Positions 23,183 through 33,026 of a stretch of DNA of 40,231 nucleotides are shown in pieces (position 1 is the first letter of the stretch; each line of letters starts with the position of its first letter). This DNA is from Herbaspirillum sp. Sphag64 (lineage in GTDB: Bacteria > Pseudomonadota > Gammaproteobacteria > Burkholderiales > Burkholderiaceae_D), in assembly GCF_014192645.1 (NCBI RefSeq), contig NZ_JACHYE010000020.1, forward strand, positions 1 to 40,231, read 5' to 3'. The position numbers and the translations under genes were made by a program. Below the pieces are notes generated by a model. It had not been told where the DNA came from and did no database searches. It saw nothing but the letters and a program-made list of their open reading frames with translations.

Positions 23183-24955
23183 CTATGAAGTCGTTAATGG
23201 CAGCAAGCTCTGCAAGAACTGTTCTGCATTCTGGAATCCGATTATCCGCTTGTCTGCAAGTTCTCGTCCCTGCCTGTCGAAGAGGATGATCCCTGGCGGA
23301 CCAAACAACTGAAAGCGCTTGAGCATCGCTTTATCGTCAGCATTATTGGCTGTGACGTCGATCTGCAACAAGACTAGCTGGGCCAACTTCTCTTTCACCG
23401 CCGGATCGGAAAAGGTGTAGCGCTCCATCTCCTTGCAGGAGACACACCAGTCAGCATAAAAATCCAGAAGTGCCGGTTTGCCGGCAGTCTGTGCCAGAGC
23501 AACATCAAGTTCGGCAATCGATTTGACGCGCACGAATTTGGTCTCGGCAGATGCGCCTTGTCGAGTTGCAGGCTGGGCAACGAGATGAGACAGCGGCGAT
23601 AAAGCATCACGCCCTCCCGTGCTCACGTTGACCAGTTGCAGCAGTCCCAGAGTTGCCACAACCAGGCCCAGTGCACGCACAAGCCAACCACCAGCAGCTC
23701 CCCATAACAGGAAGGCTCCATAGCCGATACCCAGCGCCGCCCAGCCAGTCACATTGAGCCAGGCGGGCAACACTGGCGATACCATCCACCAGGCCGTTGC
23801 CAGCATTAACACGCCGAAGAAACGCTTGATGCCATCCATCCACATGCCAGCACGCGGTAACAAGGTGCCGGCCGACAGGCCAAGCAAGAGCAGTGGCACA
23901 CTCATACCTGCAGCCATAGCAAACAGCGCTGCACCGCCGAGCACAATATCACGCGTCTGGCTGATGTAGAGCAAGGCGCCAGCCAGTGGTGCGGCAACAC
24001 AAGGCCCAACGATCAGTGCCGAGATTGCCCCCATCAGGAAGACGCCTAACAGTTTTCCGCCCGCCTGTTTGCCCGAGGCATTGGTAAGGCGTGACTGCAA
24101 TGCCGAGGGTAGCTGTAAGGTATAGACATCGAACATTGACAGCGAAAGAGCCGCCATCAATAGCGCAAATGCACCGAGTACCCAGGGATTTTGCAAGGTG
24201 GCCGACAAGCCCTCGCCGAGGAGGCCTGCAGCAACACCGAGTGCGGTGTAGACCAATGCCATCCCGAAAGAATAATTCAACGAGAGCAAAAAACCACGGC
24301 CACGACTGGATTGAGCTCCGTCACCCACGATGATTGAGGACAGGATCGGAAGCATGGGCAAGACACAAGGCGTCAACGACAGGCCAAGACCCAGTAACAA
24401 AAATAGCGATAGAACGGGGAGTAACTTACCGCCCTTGAGCGTGGCAGTAATGGTCTCTGCTTCGTTATTGGTTTGTTGTAAGGGCTGCGCACCAGGACCA
24501 AGCTCCTGTCCAATCATCGCAGGTGATAAGGAGACTACGCTATCCATGGGGGGATAGCACAATCCCTTGTCGGCGCATCCTTGACCGGTTGAGGTCAGCG
24601 TAAATTTCCCAGCTGTGGTGACAGGAAGCAGAACCTGCACACTGTGCCGATAGGTTTCTACATTCTTGCCAAAGTTGGCATCAAACTTCACTTCCCCGGC
24701 TGGAATCTCGGGCGTACCCAAGGTGGCACCTTGGGCGCGAAAACGAAACTGTTCTCGATACATGTGGTAGCCATCCGCAATCCGGTATGTGACCACGACT
24801 GTCTTGGCATCAATCATCTGTGCCGAGAACTGGAACGCCGCTTCAGGAGCGAGGTAATTTTCTGCATGGGCGAACAGCGGCAACAGCATGACGCCAGGTA
24901 AAAAGACCAAAGACAACAGGCAGCGCACCACAAGAGCGTACAAACGATTACACAT
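23183..24955 (-). CDS. dsbD: Thiol:disulfide interchange protein DsbD
   Basis: A 590-residue, three-part DsbD. The signal peptide ends LLPLFAHA|EN. The periplasmic alpha domain carries the Cys pair in GCADKGLCYPP. The membrane domain (about eight helices) has the pair in LTPCVLPMLP and VGPCVAAPLAG. The C-terminal thioredoxin-like domain has CVSC in FYADWCVSCKEMERYTF. It carries electrons from cytoplasmic thioredoxin to the periplasm for disulfide isomerisation and cytochrome c maturation, fitting the ResB system encoded elsewhere in the window. Its start overlaps the cutA stop by 8 bp, a linkage seen in many proteobacteria. Confidence 0.96.
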   Translation of the reverse strand: MCNRLYALVVRCLLSLVFLPGVMLLPLFAHAENYLAPEAAFQFSAQMIDAKTVVVTYRIADGYHMYREQFRFRAQGATLGTPEIPAGEVKFDANFGKNVETYRHSVQVLLPVTTAGKFTLTSTGQGCADKGLCYPPMDSVVSLSPAMIGQELGPGAQPLQQTNNEAETITATLKGGKLLPVLSLFLLLGLGLSLTPCVLPMLPILSSIIVGDGAQSSRGRGFLLSLNYSFGMALVYTALGVAAGLLGEGLSATLQNPWVLGAFALLMAALSLSMFDVYTLQLPSALQSRLTNASGKQAGGKLLGVFLMGAISALIVGPCVAAPLAGALLYISQTRDIVLGGAALFAMAAGMSVPLLLLGLSAGTLLPRAGMWMDGIKRFFGVLMLATAWWMVSPVLPAWLNVTGWAALGIGYGAFLLWGAAGGWLVRALGLVVATLGLLQLVNVSTGGRDALSPLSHLVAQPATRQGASAETKFVRVKSIAELDVALAQTAGKPALLDFYADWCVSCKEMERYTFSDPAVKEKLAQLVLLQIDVTANNADDKAMLKRFQLFGPPGIILFDRQGRELADKRIIGFQNAEQFLQSLLPLTTS

Positions 24956-25280
24956 TCAAAGCCTTTACAGTTTCAGCACCAATCCAGTTTAAATAAGCAG
25001 GCAAGCCAGCATCGATATTAATGGCGATGATTTCCGGGATGTCATACGGGTGCAGGGCGCGTATCGCGGCCTGCAGTTCTCCATAACGTGTCTCCGTCGT
25101 TTTGATCAACAATGGAATCTCGACCGCTTGCTCAACCTTACCCTGCCAACGATAAACCGACTGCACCGCAGGAAGAATATTGACACAGGCTGCCAGGCCT
25201 TGTTCCACCAAACAGGTAGCTATTGCCGAGGCAAGTTCAGCACTGGGGACATTGGTAACCACCAGGATCGCTTGAAACAT
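24948..25280 (-). CDS. cutA: Divalent-cation tolerance protein CutA
   Basis: A 110-residue trimeric CutA1-type protein. The start at 25280 (MFQAILVVTNVPSAELA) matches the family; the frame is open 46 codons further upstream but that part is unrelated. Conserved segments are CVNILPAVQSVYRWQGKVE, EIPLLIKTT and HPYDIPEIIAINIDAGLPAYL. The function is linked to copper tolerance and is not well defined. It overlaps dsbD. The weak GGGA ribosome site and the preceding bidirectional terminator suggest its own promoter in 25281-25404. Confidence 0.95.
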   Translation of the reverse strand: MFQAILVVTNVPSAELASAIATCLVEQGLAACVNILPAVQSVYRWQGKVEQAVEIPLLIKTTETRYGELQAAIRALHPYDIPEIIAINIDAGLPAYLNWIGAETVKALNV

Positions 25281-25403
25281 GATTTCCCGCCGAAAAGAAT
25301 GGTGTTGCACATCGGTCGCCGTGCCATGGTCCGCTATATACCAAACGCGCGCGCCGGACGATGATACACCTGCCAGACCGACACTGTTGAACGCCCTGAA
25401 CGC

Positions 25404-25431
25404 AAAAAAGCCAGGCAAGGCCTGGCTTTTT
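25404..25431. terminator. Bidirectional terminator at the end of the ribosomal protein cluster
   Basis: GCCAGGC (25410-25416) and GCCTGGC (25420-25426) around AAG, flanked by six As and five Ts. It lies 46 bp past the rplQ stop and separates the alpha operon from cutA-dsbD. Confidence 0.9.
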
Positions 25432-25476
25432 CATCGTTTAGCCCTTGTTCAGTGGGCTTTACCGAAAACGAGAGAA

Positions 25477-25869
25477 TTACTCTGCAGTTGGCACGTCAGC
25501 ATCAGAGATTTCTGGACGATCAACCAGCTCAACAAAAGCCATCGGTGCATTGTCGCCAACGCGGAAACCCATCTTCAGGATACGCAGGTAACCACCGTTA
25601 CGGGTAGCGTAGCGTGGGCCCAGTTCGGAGAACAGCTTGCCAACGATTTCGCGATCACGCAGACGGGAGAATGCCAGACGCTTGTTCGCCAGTGTATCGG
25701 TCTTGCCCAGAGTCAGGATAGGCTCAACAACACGGCGCAGTTCCTTGGCCTTCGGCAAAGTTGTCTTGATTGCTTCGTGGCGCAGCAGGGAGACTGTCAT
25801 GTTGCGCAGCATCGCCAGACGATGCGAGGAAGTACGATTAAGCTTACGGAGACCGTGACGGTGACGCAT
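25477..25869 (-). CDS. rplQ: 50S ribosomal protein L17
   Basis: A 130-residue L17 (E. coli 127) opening [20 protein letters not shown] and ending in an acidic tail, DADVPTAE. It binds 23S rRNA near the exit tunnel. AAAGGAAATATC precedes the ATG. It is the last gene of the alpha operon, 172 bp after rpoA, with a strong hairpin in the gap and a terminator behind it. Confidence 0.98.
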   Translation of the reverse strand: MRHRHGLRKLNRTSSHRLAMLRNMTVSLLRHEAIKTTLPKAKELRRVVEPILTLGKTDTLANKRLAFSRLRDREIVGKLFSELGPRYATRNGGYLRILKMGFRVGDNAPMAFVELVDRPEISDADVPTAE

Positions 25870-25998
25870 GATATTTCCTTTCAGATTACAGTTTTAATCC
25901 AGCTCTTCTATCGACATTGTCTAAAGATGTCGCGGACCGGTATCGATTGGGTTATTGCCTGCTACCAGGCTTGTCGGCACAACAAACTTTACTGCGAA

Positions 25999-26022
25999 GC
26001 GGTCTGCACGCATGCAGACCGC
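25999..26022 (-). terminator. Hairpin between rpoA and rplQ
   Basis: A perfect 10-bp stem, GCGGTCTGCA (25999-26008) and TGCAGACCGC (26013-26022), has a 4-nt loop and starts 20 bp past the rpoA stop. The minus-strand tail TTCGCAG has no T-run, so it is probably a stability or processing hairpin. Two smaller dyads follow in the same gap: CGACAT/ATGTCG (25912-25932) and GCCTG/CAGGC (about 25958-25971). Confidence 0.5.
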
Positions 26023-26041
26023 CCTTACAGCAAATTACTGA

Positions 26042-27019
26042 TTACTTTTCCAGACCAGCAGGTGGCCAGTTTTCCAGCTTCATACCCAAGGTCAAACCAC
26101 GGGAAGCCAGTACTTCCTTGATTTCGTTCAAGGACTTGCGACCCAGATTTGGCGTCTTCAGCAGTTCATTTTCGCTACGTTGGATCAGATCACCAATGTA
26201 GTAAATGTTCTCTGCCTTCAGGCAGTTGGCCGAACGCACTGTCAGTTCCAGATCGTCGACTGGGCGCAACAGGATAGGATCAACTTGTGGTGCACGCGAT
26301 GGCGCTTCAGCAGTTGCTTCTGTACCTTCCAGAGCAGCGAACACGTTGAGCTGATCAACCAGCACACGTGCCGACTGACGGATTGCTTCTTCCGGTGTGA
26401 TCACGCCATTGGTTTCAATGTTGATCACCAGCTTGTCCAGATCGGTACGTTGTTCAACACGAGCCGATTCAACTGCGTACGACACACGGCGCACTGGCGA
26501 GAACGATGCATCCAGAATGATGCGACCGATGGTCTTGTTAGTATCTTCGCTCAGGCGACGAACGTTACCTGGCACATAGCCACGGCCCTTTTCAACCTTG
26601 ATTTGCATGTCCAGCTTGCCACCAGCGGTCAGGTTAGCAATCACGTGCTCAGGATTGATCAGTTCAACATCATGTGGCAGATCGATATCGGATGCCAGCA
26701 CAACGCCTTCGCCATCTTTCTTCAGGGTAAGCGTAACTTCATCGCGGTTGTGCAACTTGAACACAACGCCCTTGAGATTCAACAGAATATCGACCACGTC
26801 TTCTTGCACACCGTCCAGCGACGAGTACTCGTGCACGACACCAGCGATAGTCACTTCGGTCGGTGCATAACCAATCATTGAAGACAGCAGGACGCGACGC
26901 AGCGCGTTACCCAGAGTGTGGCCATAACCACGTTCAAACGGCTCCATCACGACTTTAGCGTGACCTGCGCCGAGCGCTTCAACTTCGATGATACGTGGCT
27001 TCAACAAACTATTTTGCAT
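26042..27019 (-). CDS. rpoA: DNA-directed RNA polymerase subunit alpha
   Basis: A 325-residue alpha subunit (E. coli 329). The N-terminal dimerisation domain has [20 protein letters not shown] (about 27-46). The C-terminal DNA-binding domain has [20 protein letters not shown] and [19 protein letters not shown], which include the UP-element-contacting Arg and the helix-hairpin-helix. A flexible linker containing [14 protein letters not shown] lies between. It nucleates RNA polymerase assembly. A canonical terminator lies between rpsD and this gene, so its level is probably set by read-through or by its own promoter. Confidence 0.99.
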   Translation of the reverse strand: MQNSLLKPRIIEVEALGAGHAKVVMEPFERGYGHTLGNALRRVLLSSMIGYAPTEVTIAGVVHEYSSLDGVQEDVVDILLNLKGVVFKLHNRDEVTLTLKKDGEGVVLASDIDLPHDVELINPEHVIANLTAGGKLDMQIKVEKGRGYVPGNVRRLSEDTNKTIGRIILDASFSPVRRVSYAVESARVEQRTDLDKLVINIETNGVITPEEAIRQSARVLVDQLNVFAALEGTEATAEAPSRAPQVDPILLRPVDDLELTVRSANCLKAENIYYIGDLIQRSENELLKTPNLGRKSLNEIKEVLASRGLTLGMKLENWPPAGLEK

Positions 27020-27076
27020 GAAATGTCCTTTTCAATACCCTCGGTTCGTTACACCGATAAGGCTGATGGCATGTCG

Positions 27077-27101
27077 AAAAAAGCCCACCAAAGCGGTGGG
27101 C
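27077..27101 (-). terminator. Canonical rho-independent terminator between rpsD and rpoA
   Basis: GCCCACC (27083-27089) and GGTGGGC (27095-27101) enclose AAAGC; on the minus strand six Ts follow (27077-27082). It lies 22 bp after the rpsD stop and 58 bp before the rpoA start, inside what is usually one transcription unit. Confidence 0.85.
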
Positions 27102-27122
27102 CGGGAAAAATTAGACGACGGA

Positions 27123-27746
27123 TTAACGCGAATACAATTCGACGATCAACGATTCGTTGACGTCGTTAGCGATTTCGTTACGGTCCGGCGAAGTCTTGAA
27201 AGTGCCTTCGAATTTCTTGGCATCAACGGAAACCCACGATGGGAAACCGGATTGCTCAGCCAGCGACAGCGCTTCAGCGATACGTACTTGCTTCTTGGCC
27301 TTTTCACGCACGGCAACAACGTCGCCTGCCTTGACTTGGTAGGAAGCGATATTGACGACGATACCGTTGACAGTCAGCGCCTTGTGCGACACCAATTGGC
27401 GCGCTTCTGCGCGAGTCGAACCGAAGCCCATACGATAGACGACGTTGTCCAGACGTGCTTCGAGCAACTTCAACAGTGTTTCACCGGTGTTGCCCTTACG
27501 ACGGTCAGCTTCGGCGAAGTAGCGACGGAATTGGCGCTCCAGAATACCGTAGATACGCTTAACCTTTTGCTTTTCCCGCAATTGGTTACCATAGTCGGAA
27601 GTACGAGCGCCTGAAGTGCGACCGTGTTGACCAGGCTTGGAGTCCAACTTGCACTTTGAATCCAGCGAGCGGCGTGCGCTCTTCAAGAACAGGTCGGTAC
27701 CTTCACGGCGGGAGAGTTTTGCTTTTGGTCCAATGTAACGTGCCAC
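27123..27746 (-). CDS. rpsD: 30S ribosomal protein S4
   Basis: A 207-residue S4 (E. coli 206) opening [20 protein letters not shown], with the RNA-binding S4 domain at [20 protein letters not shown] and [11 protein letters not shown]. It is a primary 16S rRNA binder, and in E. coli it represses its own operon by binding mRNA. Here a 175-bp leader with hairpins separates it from rpsK, a plausible place for such control (inference). The start has AAAGGAAAGATC just upstream, although the codon is GTG. Confidence 0.98.
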   Translation of the reverse strand: MARYIGPKAKLSRREGTDLFLKSARRSLDSKCKLDSKPGQHGRTSGARTSDYGNQLREKQKVKRIYGILERQFRRYFAEADRRKGNTGETLLKLLEARLDNVVYRMGFGSTRAEARQLVSHKALTVNGIVVNIASYQVKAGDVVAVREKAKKQVRIAEALSLAEQSGFPSWVSVDAKKFEGTFKTSPDRNEIANDVNESLIVELYSR

Positions 27747-27773
27747 GATCTTTCCTTTAAATAATGACGTTCC

Positions 27774-27789
27774 AGCCTCACACGAGGCT
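27774..27789 (-). other. Leader hairpin just upstream of rpsD
   Basis: AGCCTC (27774-27779) and GAGGCT (27784-27789) pair around a 4-nt loop, 28 bp before the rpsD start. It lies close enough to the ribosome site to take part in translational control of S4. Confidence 0.4.
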
Positions 27790-27830
27790 AAACGCTAGTC
27801 TGACCTACCTGCAATCAGACGGTGGTCTTA

Positions 27831-27861
27831 AGAACAAAACCCGCCAAGGTCATTGGCGGGT
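27831..27861 (-). terminator. Terminator or attenuator between rpsK and rpsD
   Basis: ACCCGCCAA (27839-27847) and TTGGCGGGT (27853-27861) pair perfectly around GGTCA; the minus-strand tail is TTTTGTTCTT. It lies about 60 bp past the rpsK stop and 85 bp before rpsD. A minus-strand TATAAT (27909-27914) just upstream could start a transcript through it, but its -35 is poor. Confidence 0.65.
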
Positions 27862-27921
27862 AGCTTCTACTACCTTTGCGGAGACTACTAATTCCGCGAA
27901 AGCCGAAGATTATACTACAGA

Positions 27922-28326
27922 TTAGATACGACGACGCTTTGGAGGGCGGCAACCGTTATGTGGCACTGGTGTCACATCCTGGATCTGGGTGATCTTGATA
28001 CCCAGATTGTTCAGTGCACGCACTGCAGATTCACGACCAGGACCTGGGCCCTTGATACGCACTTCCAGATTCTTGATACCGCATTCGATTGCAACCTTGC
28101 CAGCAGCTTCAGCAGCGACCTGGGCAGCAAACGGAGTCGATTTACGCGAACCCTTGAAACCAGCACCACCCGAAGTCGCCCAAGACAAAGCATTACCTTG
28201 GCGATCAGTGATCGTGATGATGGTATTGTTGAACGAAGCGTGAACGTGTGCGATACCTTCTGCAACGTTCTTCTTAACTTTCTTGCGCACGCGTGCTGCT
28301 GCGGCGTTATTTGGGCTTTTTGCCAT
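27922..28326 (-). CDS. rpsK: 30S ribosomal protein S11
   Basis: A 134-residue S11 (E. coli 129). Core motifs are [35 protein letters not shown] and the C-terminal [17 protein letters not shown]. It sits in the platform of the 30S subunit near the mRNA exit. It follows rpsM by 43 bp and is separated from rpsD by a hairpin-rich gap. Confidence 0.98.
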   Translation of the reverse strand: MAKSPNNAAAARVRKKVKKNVAEGIAHVHASFNNTIITITDRQGNALSWATSGGAGFKGSRKSTPFAAQVAAEAAGKVAIECGIKNLEVRIKGPGPGRESAVRALNNLGIKITQIQDVTPVPHNGCRPPKRRRI

Positions 28327-28369
28327 AATTATTTCCTTGAGTCCGGTAACCGACTAGCGGGTGCCGAGA

Positions 28370-28735
28370 TTATTTCTTCAACGATTGAGCTGCCTTACGT
28401 GGACCCTTGCGAGTACGCGCATTGGTACGTGTACGTTGACCACGGCAAGGGAGACCCTTGCGATGACGCAGGCCACGGTAGCAGCCCAAGTCCATCAAAC
28501 GCTTGATGTTCATCGACAGTTCGCGACGCAGGTCACCTTCGACGACGAATTTAGCAATTTCGTCGCGCAGTTTTTCCAGTTCGTTATCGTCCAGATCCTT
28601 GACCTTTTTATTGGTCGGAACACCTGTTGCGGCGCAAATGTCTTGCGCACGTGGACGGCCAACACCGTAAATGGCTGTCAAGCCGATAACAGTGTGCTGA
28701 TGGTTGGGGATATTAACCCCTGCAATACGTGCCAT
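28370..28735 (-). CDS. rpsM: 30S ribosomal protein S13
   Basis: A 121-residue S13 (E. coli 118) opening [19 protein letters not shown], with the helix-two-turn-helix motif [17 protein letters not shown] and the basic tail [16 protein letters not shown] that reaches the P-site tRNA. It contacts the 50S subunit through inter-subunit bridges. It follows rpmJ by 28 bp. Confidence 0.98.
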   Translation of the reverse strand: MARIAGVNIPNHQHTVIGLTAIYGVGRPRAQDICAATGVPTNKKVKDLDDNELEKLRDEIAKFVVEGDLRRELSMNIKRLMDLGCYRGLRHRKGLPCRGQRTRTNARTRKGPRKAAQSLKK

Positions 28736-28763
28736 GCGTTATTCCTCGATCAATAACGTTAAA

Positions 28764-28877
28764 TTAACCTTGGCGCTGTTTATGACGCGGTTCTGTGCAG
28801 ATAACACGAACTACGCCTTTGCGCTTGATGATTTTGCAGTTGCGGCAAATCCGCTTGACTGATGCGAGCACTTTCAT
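28764..28877 (-). CDS. rpmJ: 50S ribosomal protein L36 (zinc-binding form)
   Basis: A 37-codon gene read directly from the sequence: [19 protein letters not shown], then [18 protein letters not shown]. Cys11, Cys14, Cys27 and His32 form the zinc site of the C+ type L36. It lies between infA (stop 28914) and rpsM (start 28735), the expected place. L36 is the smallest large-subunit protein and helps organise the L7/L12 stalk base region. Confidence 0.97.
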   Translation of the reverse strand: MKVLASVKRICRNCKIIKRKGVVRVICTEPRHKQRQG

Positions 28878-28913
28878 TGTGGCCCTCTTTCTTTCAATAC
28901 TAGGTTCGTTTCA

Positions 28914-29132
28914 CTACTTGGTACGGAACACGATTCGTGCCCGGCTCAAATCATAAGGGGTCAGTTCTACCGTCACCTTATCTCCCGGCAGGATGCGGAT
29001 ATAGTTCATCCGCATTTTTCCGGAGATATGGCCGAGCACAACATGTCCGTTTTCCAACTTAACTCTAAATGTCGCATTCGGAAGATTCTCCAGAATCTCA
29101 CCCTGCATCTGAATAACGTCGTCTTTTGCCAT
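28914..29132 (-). CDS. infA: Translation initiation factor IF-1
   Basis: A 72-residue OB-fold factor: [18 protein letters not shown], then [20 protein letters not shown] and a C-terminal [14 protein letters not shown], very close to E. coli IF-1. The start at 29132 is fixed by this N-terminus although the frame is open ten codons further. It binds the ribosomal A site and supports IF-2 and IF-3. Its place between secY and rpmJ is typical of betaproteobacteria and Gram-positives, not of E. coli. Confidence 0.98.
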   Translation of the reverse strand: MAKDDVIQMQGEILENLPNATFRVKLENGHVVLGHISGKMRMNYIRILPGDKVTVELTPYDLSRARIVFRTK

Positions 29133-29162
29133 TCGTCTTCGTTCCTTTGGACGCTCCCTCAC

Positions 29163-30494
29163 TTACCGCGAGGTCATACCGCCCTTGAAATTTGCCTTAC
29201 GAAGCAACGATTCATACTGTTGTGACATGACGTAATTCTGAACTTGAGCCATGAAGTCCATGGTCACAACCACAATAATCAGAAGTGAAGTTCCACCGAA
29301 GTAGAAAGGCACTTTCCAACGTGCGATCAAGAATTCAGGCATCAAGCAAACCAGTGTGATGTAGACCGCACCAGCCAGCGTCAAGCGCATCAGGATCTTG
29401 TCAATATAGCGGGCAGTCTGATCACCAGGACGAATACCGGGAACAAACGCACCACTCTTCTTCAGGTTATCCGCAGTTTCTTTGCTATTGAACACAAGAG
29501 CAGTATAGAAAAAGCAGAAGAAAACAATTGCTATGGCATACAACAAAGCGTGAATCGGTTCGCCTGGTGCCATCGATGCGGCCAGATCTTTAAGGAAACG
29601 AATCACAGGATTGGTTGAATCACCCGAGGTGAACCAACTTGTGATCGTCGCAGGAAACAAGATTATCGACGAGGCGAAGATAGGGGGAATTACACCCGCC
29701 ATATTCAGCTTCAGTGGCAAATGACTGCTTTGACCACCATAAATCTTGTTACCTACTTGACGCTTCGCGTAATTCACGAGGATCTTGCGCTGACCACGTT
29801 CAATAAACACCACCATGAACGTCACGAAAGCCACAATCAAACAAATGAAAATCGCCGAAATCGCACTCATCGAACCGGTACGCACCAACTCAAACAAGCC
29901 ACCCAGAGCATTTGGCAGACCTGCAGCAATACCAGCAAAAATGATGATCGAAATGCCGTTACCAAGCCCACGCTCAGTGATCTGCTCGCCCAGCCACATC
30001 AGAAACATCGTGCCTGTCACCAAAGTGATGACCGTTGTCAGACGGAAAGCAAGACCCGGATCCAGCACCAGACCGGCTTGAGATTCCAGAGCAACGGCAA
30101 TGCCAAGTGCCTGGAACGTCGCCAGCACCAAGGTGCCATAACGGGTGTACTGGGTAATCTTGCGACGGCCAGCTTCACCTTCTTTTTTCAGCGCCTCCAT
30201 TTGTGGAGACACCACCGACAACAACTGCATGATGATCGACGCCGAAATATACGGCATGATACCAAGAGCGAAAATTGTGAAACGCGACAGGGCACCACCA
30301 GAGAACATGTTGAACATGCCCAGGATGCCGCCCTGGTTTTGTTTAAACAATTGCGCCAACTGCGTCGGGTCAATCCCCGGTACGGGGATGTGAGCACCGA
30401 TGCGATATACCACTAATGCTGCCAGCAAAAACCACAAACGGCCCCAAGGGAAACCTTTTGCAGCGCCTTTAGCAAGTTGGGGGGAAGTCGCCAA
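29163..30494 (-). CDS. secY: Protein translocase subunit SecY
   Basis: A 443-residue inner-membrane channel protein with ten hydrophobic segments. Markers are [20 protein letters not shown] (TM2 region), [15 protein letters not shown] [39 protein letters not shown], and the cytoplasmic loop [13 protein letters not shown]. With SecE and SecG it forms the pore used by SecA-SecB clients, so it links to the secB gene elsewhere in the window. It lies 25 bp after rplO and 30 bp before infA. Confidence 0.99.
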   Translation of the reverse strand: MATSPQLAKGAAKGFPWGRLWFLLAALVVYRIGAHIPVPGIDPTQLAQLFKQNQGGILGMFNMFSGGALSRFTIFALGIMPYISASIIMQLLSVVSPQMEALKKEGEAGRRKITQYTRYGTLVLATFQALGIAVALESQAGLVLDPGLAFRLTTVITLVTGTMFLMWLGEQITERGLGNGISIIIFAGIAAGLPNALGGLFELVRTGSMSAISAIFICLIVAFVTFMVVFIERGQRKILVNYAKRQVGNKIYGGQSSHLPLKLNMAGVIPPIFASSIILFPATITSWFTSGDSTNPVIRFLKDLAASMAPGEPIHALLYAIAIVFFCFFYTALVFNSKETADNLKKSGAFVPGIRPGDQTARYIDKILMRLTLAGAVYITLVCLMPEFLIARWKVPFYFGGTSLLIIVVVTMDFMAQVQNYVMSQQYESLLRKANFKGGMTSR

Positions 30495-30519
30495 TTAATG
30501 CTCCGCGTCAACAGTCAGA

Positions 30520-30951
30520 TTAGGCTACCGAGCCGCCGGCAGCTTCAATCGCAGCCTTCGCACCTTTGGTAGCAATCAAACCCTTGACGGTTACTTTCTT
30601 GGTCAGATTACCCGACAAAATAATGCGAACAACCTTGGCCAATTCAGGCACGACACCAGCTTGCTTCAATGCCAGGATATCGACTTCGCCCACGGGCAGG
30701 TTTTCCAGATCGGACAAACGAACTTCAGCCTTGTACGGCGTTGCCAGCGACTTGAAGCCACGCTTTGGCAGACGACGTTGCAGAGGCATCTGACCGCCTT
30801 CGAAACCGACTTTATGGAAACCGCCTGAACGCGATTTTTGACCCTTGTGACCACGGCCTGCGGTCTTACCCAGACCGGAACCGATACCGCGACCGACGCG
30901 ACGCTTGTAGTGCTTTGCGCCTTCTGCGGGTTGGATTGTGTTTAATTCCAT
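30520..30951 (-). CDS. rplO: 50S ribosomal protein L15
   Basis: A 143-residue L15 (E. coli 144). The start at 30951 ([14 protein letters not shown]) has GGAGC five bases upstream; an in-frame codon six residues earlier lacks support. The glycine- and basic-rich N-terminal tail [20 protein letters not shown] threads into 23S rRNA. It is a late-assembly protein of the 50S subunit. Confidence 0.98.
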   Translation of the reverse strand: MELNTIQPAEGAKHYKRRVGRGIGSGLGKTAGRGHKGQKSRSGGFHKVGFEGGQMPLQRRLPKRGFKSLATPYKAEVRLSDLENLPVGEVDILALKQAGVVPELAKVVRIILSGNLTKKVTVKGLIATKGAKAAIEAAGGSVA

Positions 30952-30977
30952 GATTTGCTCCGTTCGCAAGCCGAGGC

Positions 30978-31157
30978 TTACGACACCACTTTCACAAGAT
31001 AGGACACTTTGTTGATCATGCCGCGAACCGATGGGGTGTCTTGCAATTCCGACACCGAGTTGACGCGACGCAGACCCAGACCACGCACAGTTGCGCGGTG
31101 ATCTTGACGTGTGCCGATCAAACCCTTGACCAGTTTCACTTTAATTGTGTTTGCCAT
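30978..31157 (-). CDS. rpmD: 50S ribosomal protein L30
   Basis: A 59-residue L30 (usual 58-60), [20 protein letters not shown], with [20 protein letters not shown]. The start at 31157 matches the family; ten upstream in-frame codons do not. It lies between rpsE (10 bp gap) and rplO as usual. Confidence 0.97.
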   Translation of the reverse strand: MANTIKVKLVKGLIGTRQDHRATVRGLGLRRVNSVSELQDTPSVRGMINKVSYLVKVVS

Positions 31158-31167
31158 CTGTTTCACC

Positions 31168-31686
31168 TTAGCCCAGGATATCTTCAACAGACTTACCGCG
31201 CTTCGCTGCGATTTCTGCTGGAGTATTCATTTTGGACAAACCGTCGAGTGTTGCACGGACCATGTTGTAAGGATTGGTAGAACCGTTCGACTTAGCAACA
31301 ACGTTAGTCACGCCCATCACTTCGAAAATTGCGCGCATTGGGCCACCAGCGATAACGCCAGTACCGTCTTTAGCAGGCGACATCAGAACCGACGACGCAC
31401 CGTGCTTACCAGTTACGGTGTGTTGCAGAGTGCCGTTCTTCAAGGTGACCTTGATCATCTTGCGACGGGCTTCTTCCATTGCCTTTTGCACTGCAACTGG
31501 CACTTCTTTCGACTTGCCCTTGCCCATGCCGATACGGCCATCGCCGTCACCAACAACTGCCAGCGCGGCGAAACCCATGATACGACCACCCTTCACCACT
31601 TTGGTGACACGGTTGACCGCGATCATTTTTTCGCGCATGCCATCATCTGGCTTGTCGCTTTGCGTTTTCGATTGCATTTTTGCCAT
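31168..31686 (-). CDS. rpsE: 30S ribosomal protein S5
   Basis: A 172-residue S5 (E. coli 167). The N-terminal double-stranded RNA-binding domain includes [20 protein letters not shown] and the loop [12 protein letters not shown], important for decoding accuracy. The C-terminal part includes [20 protein letters not shown]. The first 15 residues ([15 protein letters not shown]) differ from E. coli as expected for a variable N-terminus. Confidence 0.98.
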   Translation of the reverse strand: MAKMQSKTQSDKPDDGMREKMIAVNRVTKVVKGGRIMGFAALAVVGDGDGRIGMGKGKSKEVPVAVQKAMEEARRKMIKVTLKNGTLQHTVTGKHGASSVLMSPAKDGTGVIAGGPMRAIFEVMGVTNVVAKSNGSTNPYNMVRATLDGLSKMNTPAEIAAKRGKSVEDILG

Positions 31687-31697
31687 GATGATTTTCC

Positions 31698-32060
31698 TTA
31701 GAACTTCAGGCCGGCTTCACGCGCAGCTTCAGCCAGCGCTTTGACGCGACCGTGATAACGGAATCCGGAGCGGTCAAACGCGACTTCAGTGACTCCAGCT
31801 TTCAGTGCCTTCTCTGCGACGCGCTTGCCAACCAGAGTCGCAGCAGCGGCGTTGCCACCCTTGCCCGACTGACCAGCCAGCTGTTGGCGCACTTCTGCTT
31901 CCAACGTCGATGCCGAAGCCAGAACGTTTGCGTCGGGGCCGATGATGCTCGCGTAGATGTGCGTATTGGTACGGTGCACAGCCAGGCGATTGACCTTTAA
32001 TTCTGCGATCTTGGCACGGGTTTGAGTCGCGCGGCGCAGACGTGATTGTTTCTTGTCCAT
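31698..32060 (-). CDS. rplR: 50S ribosomal protein L18
   Basis: A 120-residue L18 (E. coli 117). The start at 32060 is [20 protein letters not shown], preceded by GGGG six bases away; a TTG two codons earlier is less likely. Its C-terminal signature is [21 protein letters not shown]18 binds 5S rRNA together with L5, whose gene lies upstream in the same unit. Confidence 0.98.
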   Translation of the reverse strand: MDKKQSRLRRATQTRAKIAELKVNRLAVHRTNTHIYASIIGPDANVLASASTLEAEVRQQLAGQSGKGGNAAAATLVGKRVAEKALKAGVTEVAFDRSGFRYHGRVKALAEAAREAGLKF

Positions 32061-32072
32061 CGTCAACCCCTA

Positions 32073-32606
32073 TTACTTCTTCTTGGTTTCTTTGAGTACA
32101 ACCACTTCATCCGAATAACGAACGCCCTTGCCCTTATAAGGCTCTGGCTGACGATACGCACGGATTTCAGCGGCGACCTGGCCAACTACCTGGCGGTCGA
32201 TACCCTTAATTAAGATCTCGGTTTGAGTCGGGGTCTCACACTTGATACCTTGTGGCATCTGGTGAACGACTGGGTGCGAAAAGCCCAGCGACAAATTCAG
32301 CTTGTCGCCTTGTGCTTGTGCACGAAAACCCACGCCAACCAAGTTCAGCTTCTTTTCGAAACCCTTTGTGACACCGTTGACCATGTTATTGACCAACGCA
32401 CGCAGGGTACCGGACATTGCATTTGCTTCGCGGCTGTCATTGGCAGCTGCGAAATTCAATGTGCCATTGTCATTTACCACAGTCACCAAACCAGTCAATG
32501 GATGGGACAGTGTGCCCAGAGGGCCTTTTACTGTGATCTGCGCTGCAGTAATGGTCGCTTCCGCGCCACTAGGCAGTGCAATCGGCATTTTACCAACACG
32601 AGACAT
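32073..32606 (-). CDS. rplF: 50S ribosomal protein L6
   Basis: A 177-residue L6, the same length as in E. coli. It opens [20 protein letters not shown] and carries the C-terminal rRNA-binding signature [15 protein letters not shown]. It sits near the sarcin-ricin loop and the factor-binding site. It is 10 bp from rpsH and 12 bp from rplR. Confidence 0.98.
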   Translation of the reverse strand: MSRVGKMPIALPSGAEATITAAQITVKGPLGTLSHPLTGLVTVVNDNGTLNFAAANDSREANAMSGTLRALVNNMVNGVTKGFEKKLNLVGVGFRAQAQGDKLNLSLGFSHPVVHQMPQGIKCETPTQTEILIKGIDRQVVGQVAAEIRAYRQPEPYKGKGVRYSDEVVVLKETKKK

Positions 32607-32616
32607 ATTGCACTCC

Positions 32617-33012
32617 TTAGGCCACGTAGCAAATCACTTCGCCACCGACACCGGTAGCGCGCGCTTTGCGATCAGTCATGACGCCACGTGGAGTGGAAAC
32701 AATCGCCACACCCAGGCCGTTCATCACGTTAGGAATCTCATCCTTGCCCTTGTAAATACGCAGGCCAGGACGCGATACGCGCTCAATGCGCTCAATGACT
32801 GGACGACCAGCGTAGTACTTCAGGCCGATTTTCAGTTCTGCTTTACCGCCAGCCTCAACCACCGCGAAGTCTTCGATATAACCTTCGTCCTTAAGGACGT
32901 TGGCAATAGCGATTTTGACCTTGGACGACGGCATTTCTACGGTCGTCTTTTGCACGCCTTGCGCATTGCGGATACGGGTCAGCATATCGGCGATAGGATC
33001 GCTCATACTCAT
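32617..33012 (-). CDS. rpsH: 30S ribosomal protein S8
   Basis: A 131-residue S8 (E. coli 130). Two possible ATGs lie at 33012 and 33006; AGGAG eight bases before 33012 favours that one. The core is [20 protein letters not shown], with [20 protein letters not shown] near the end. S8 binds 16S helix 21 and in E. coli represses the spc operon by binding the mRNA near rplE, so the same feedback may act here (known of the family, not seen). Confidence 0.98.
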   Translation of the reverse strand: MSMSDPIADMLTRIRNAQGVQKTTVEMPSSKVKIAIANVLKDEGYIEDFAVVEAGGKAELKIGLKYYAGRPVIERIERVSRPGLRIYKGKDEIPNVMNGLGVAIVSTPRGVMTDRKARATGVGGEVICYVA

Positions 33013-33026
33013 AGCTTGTTCTCCTA

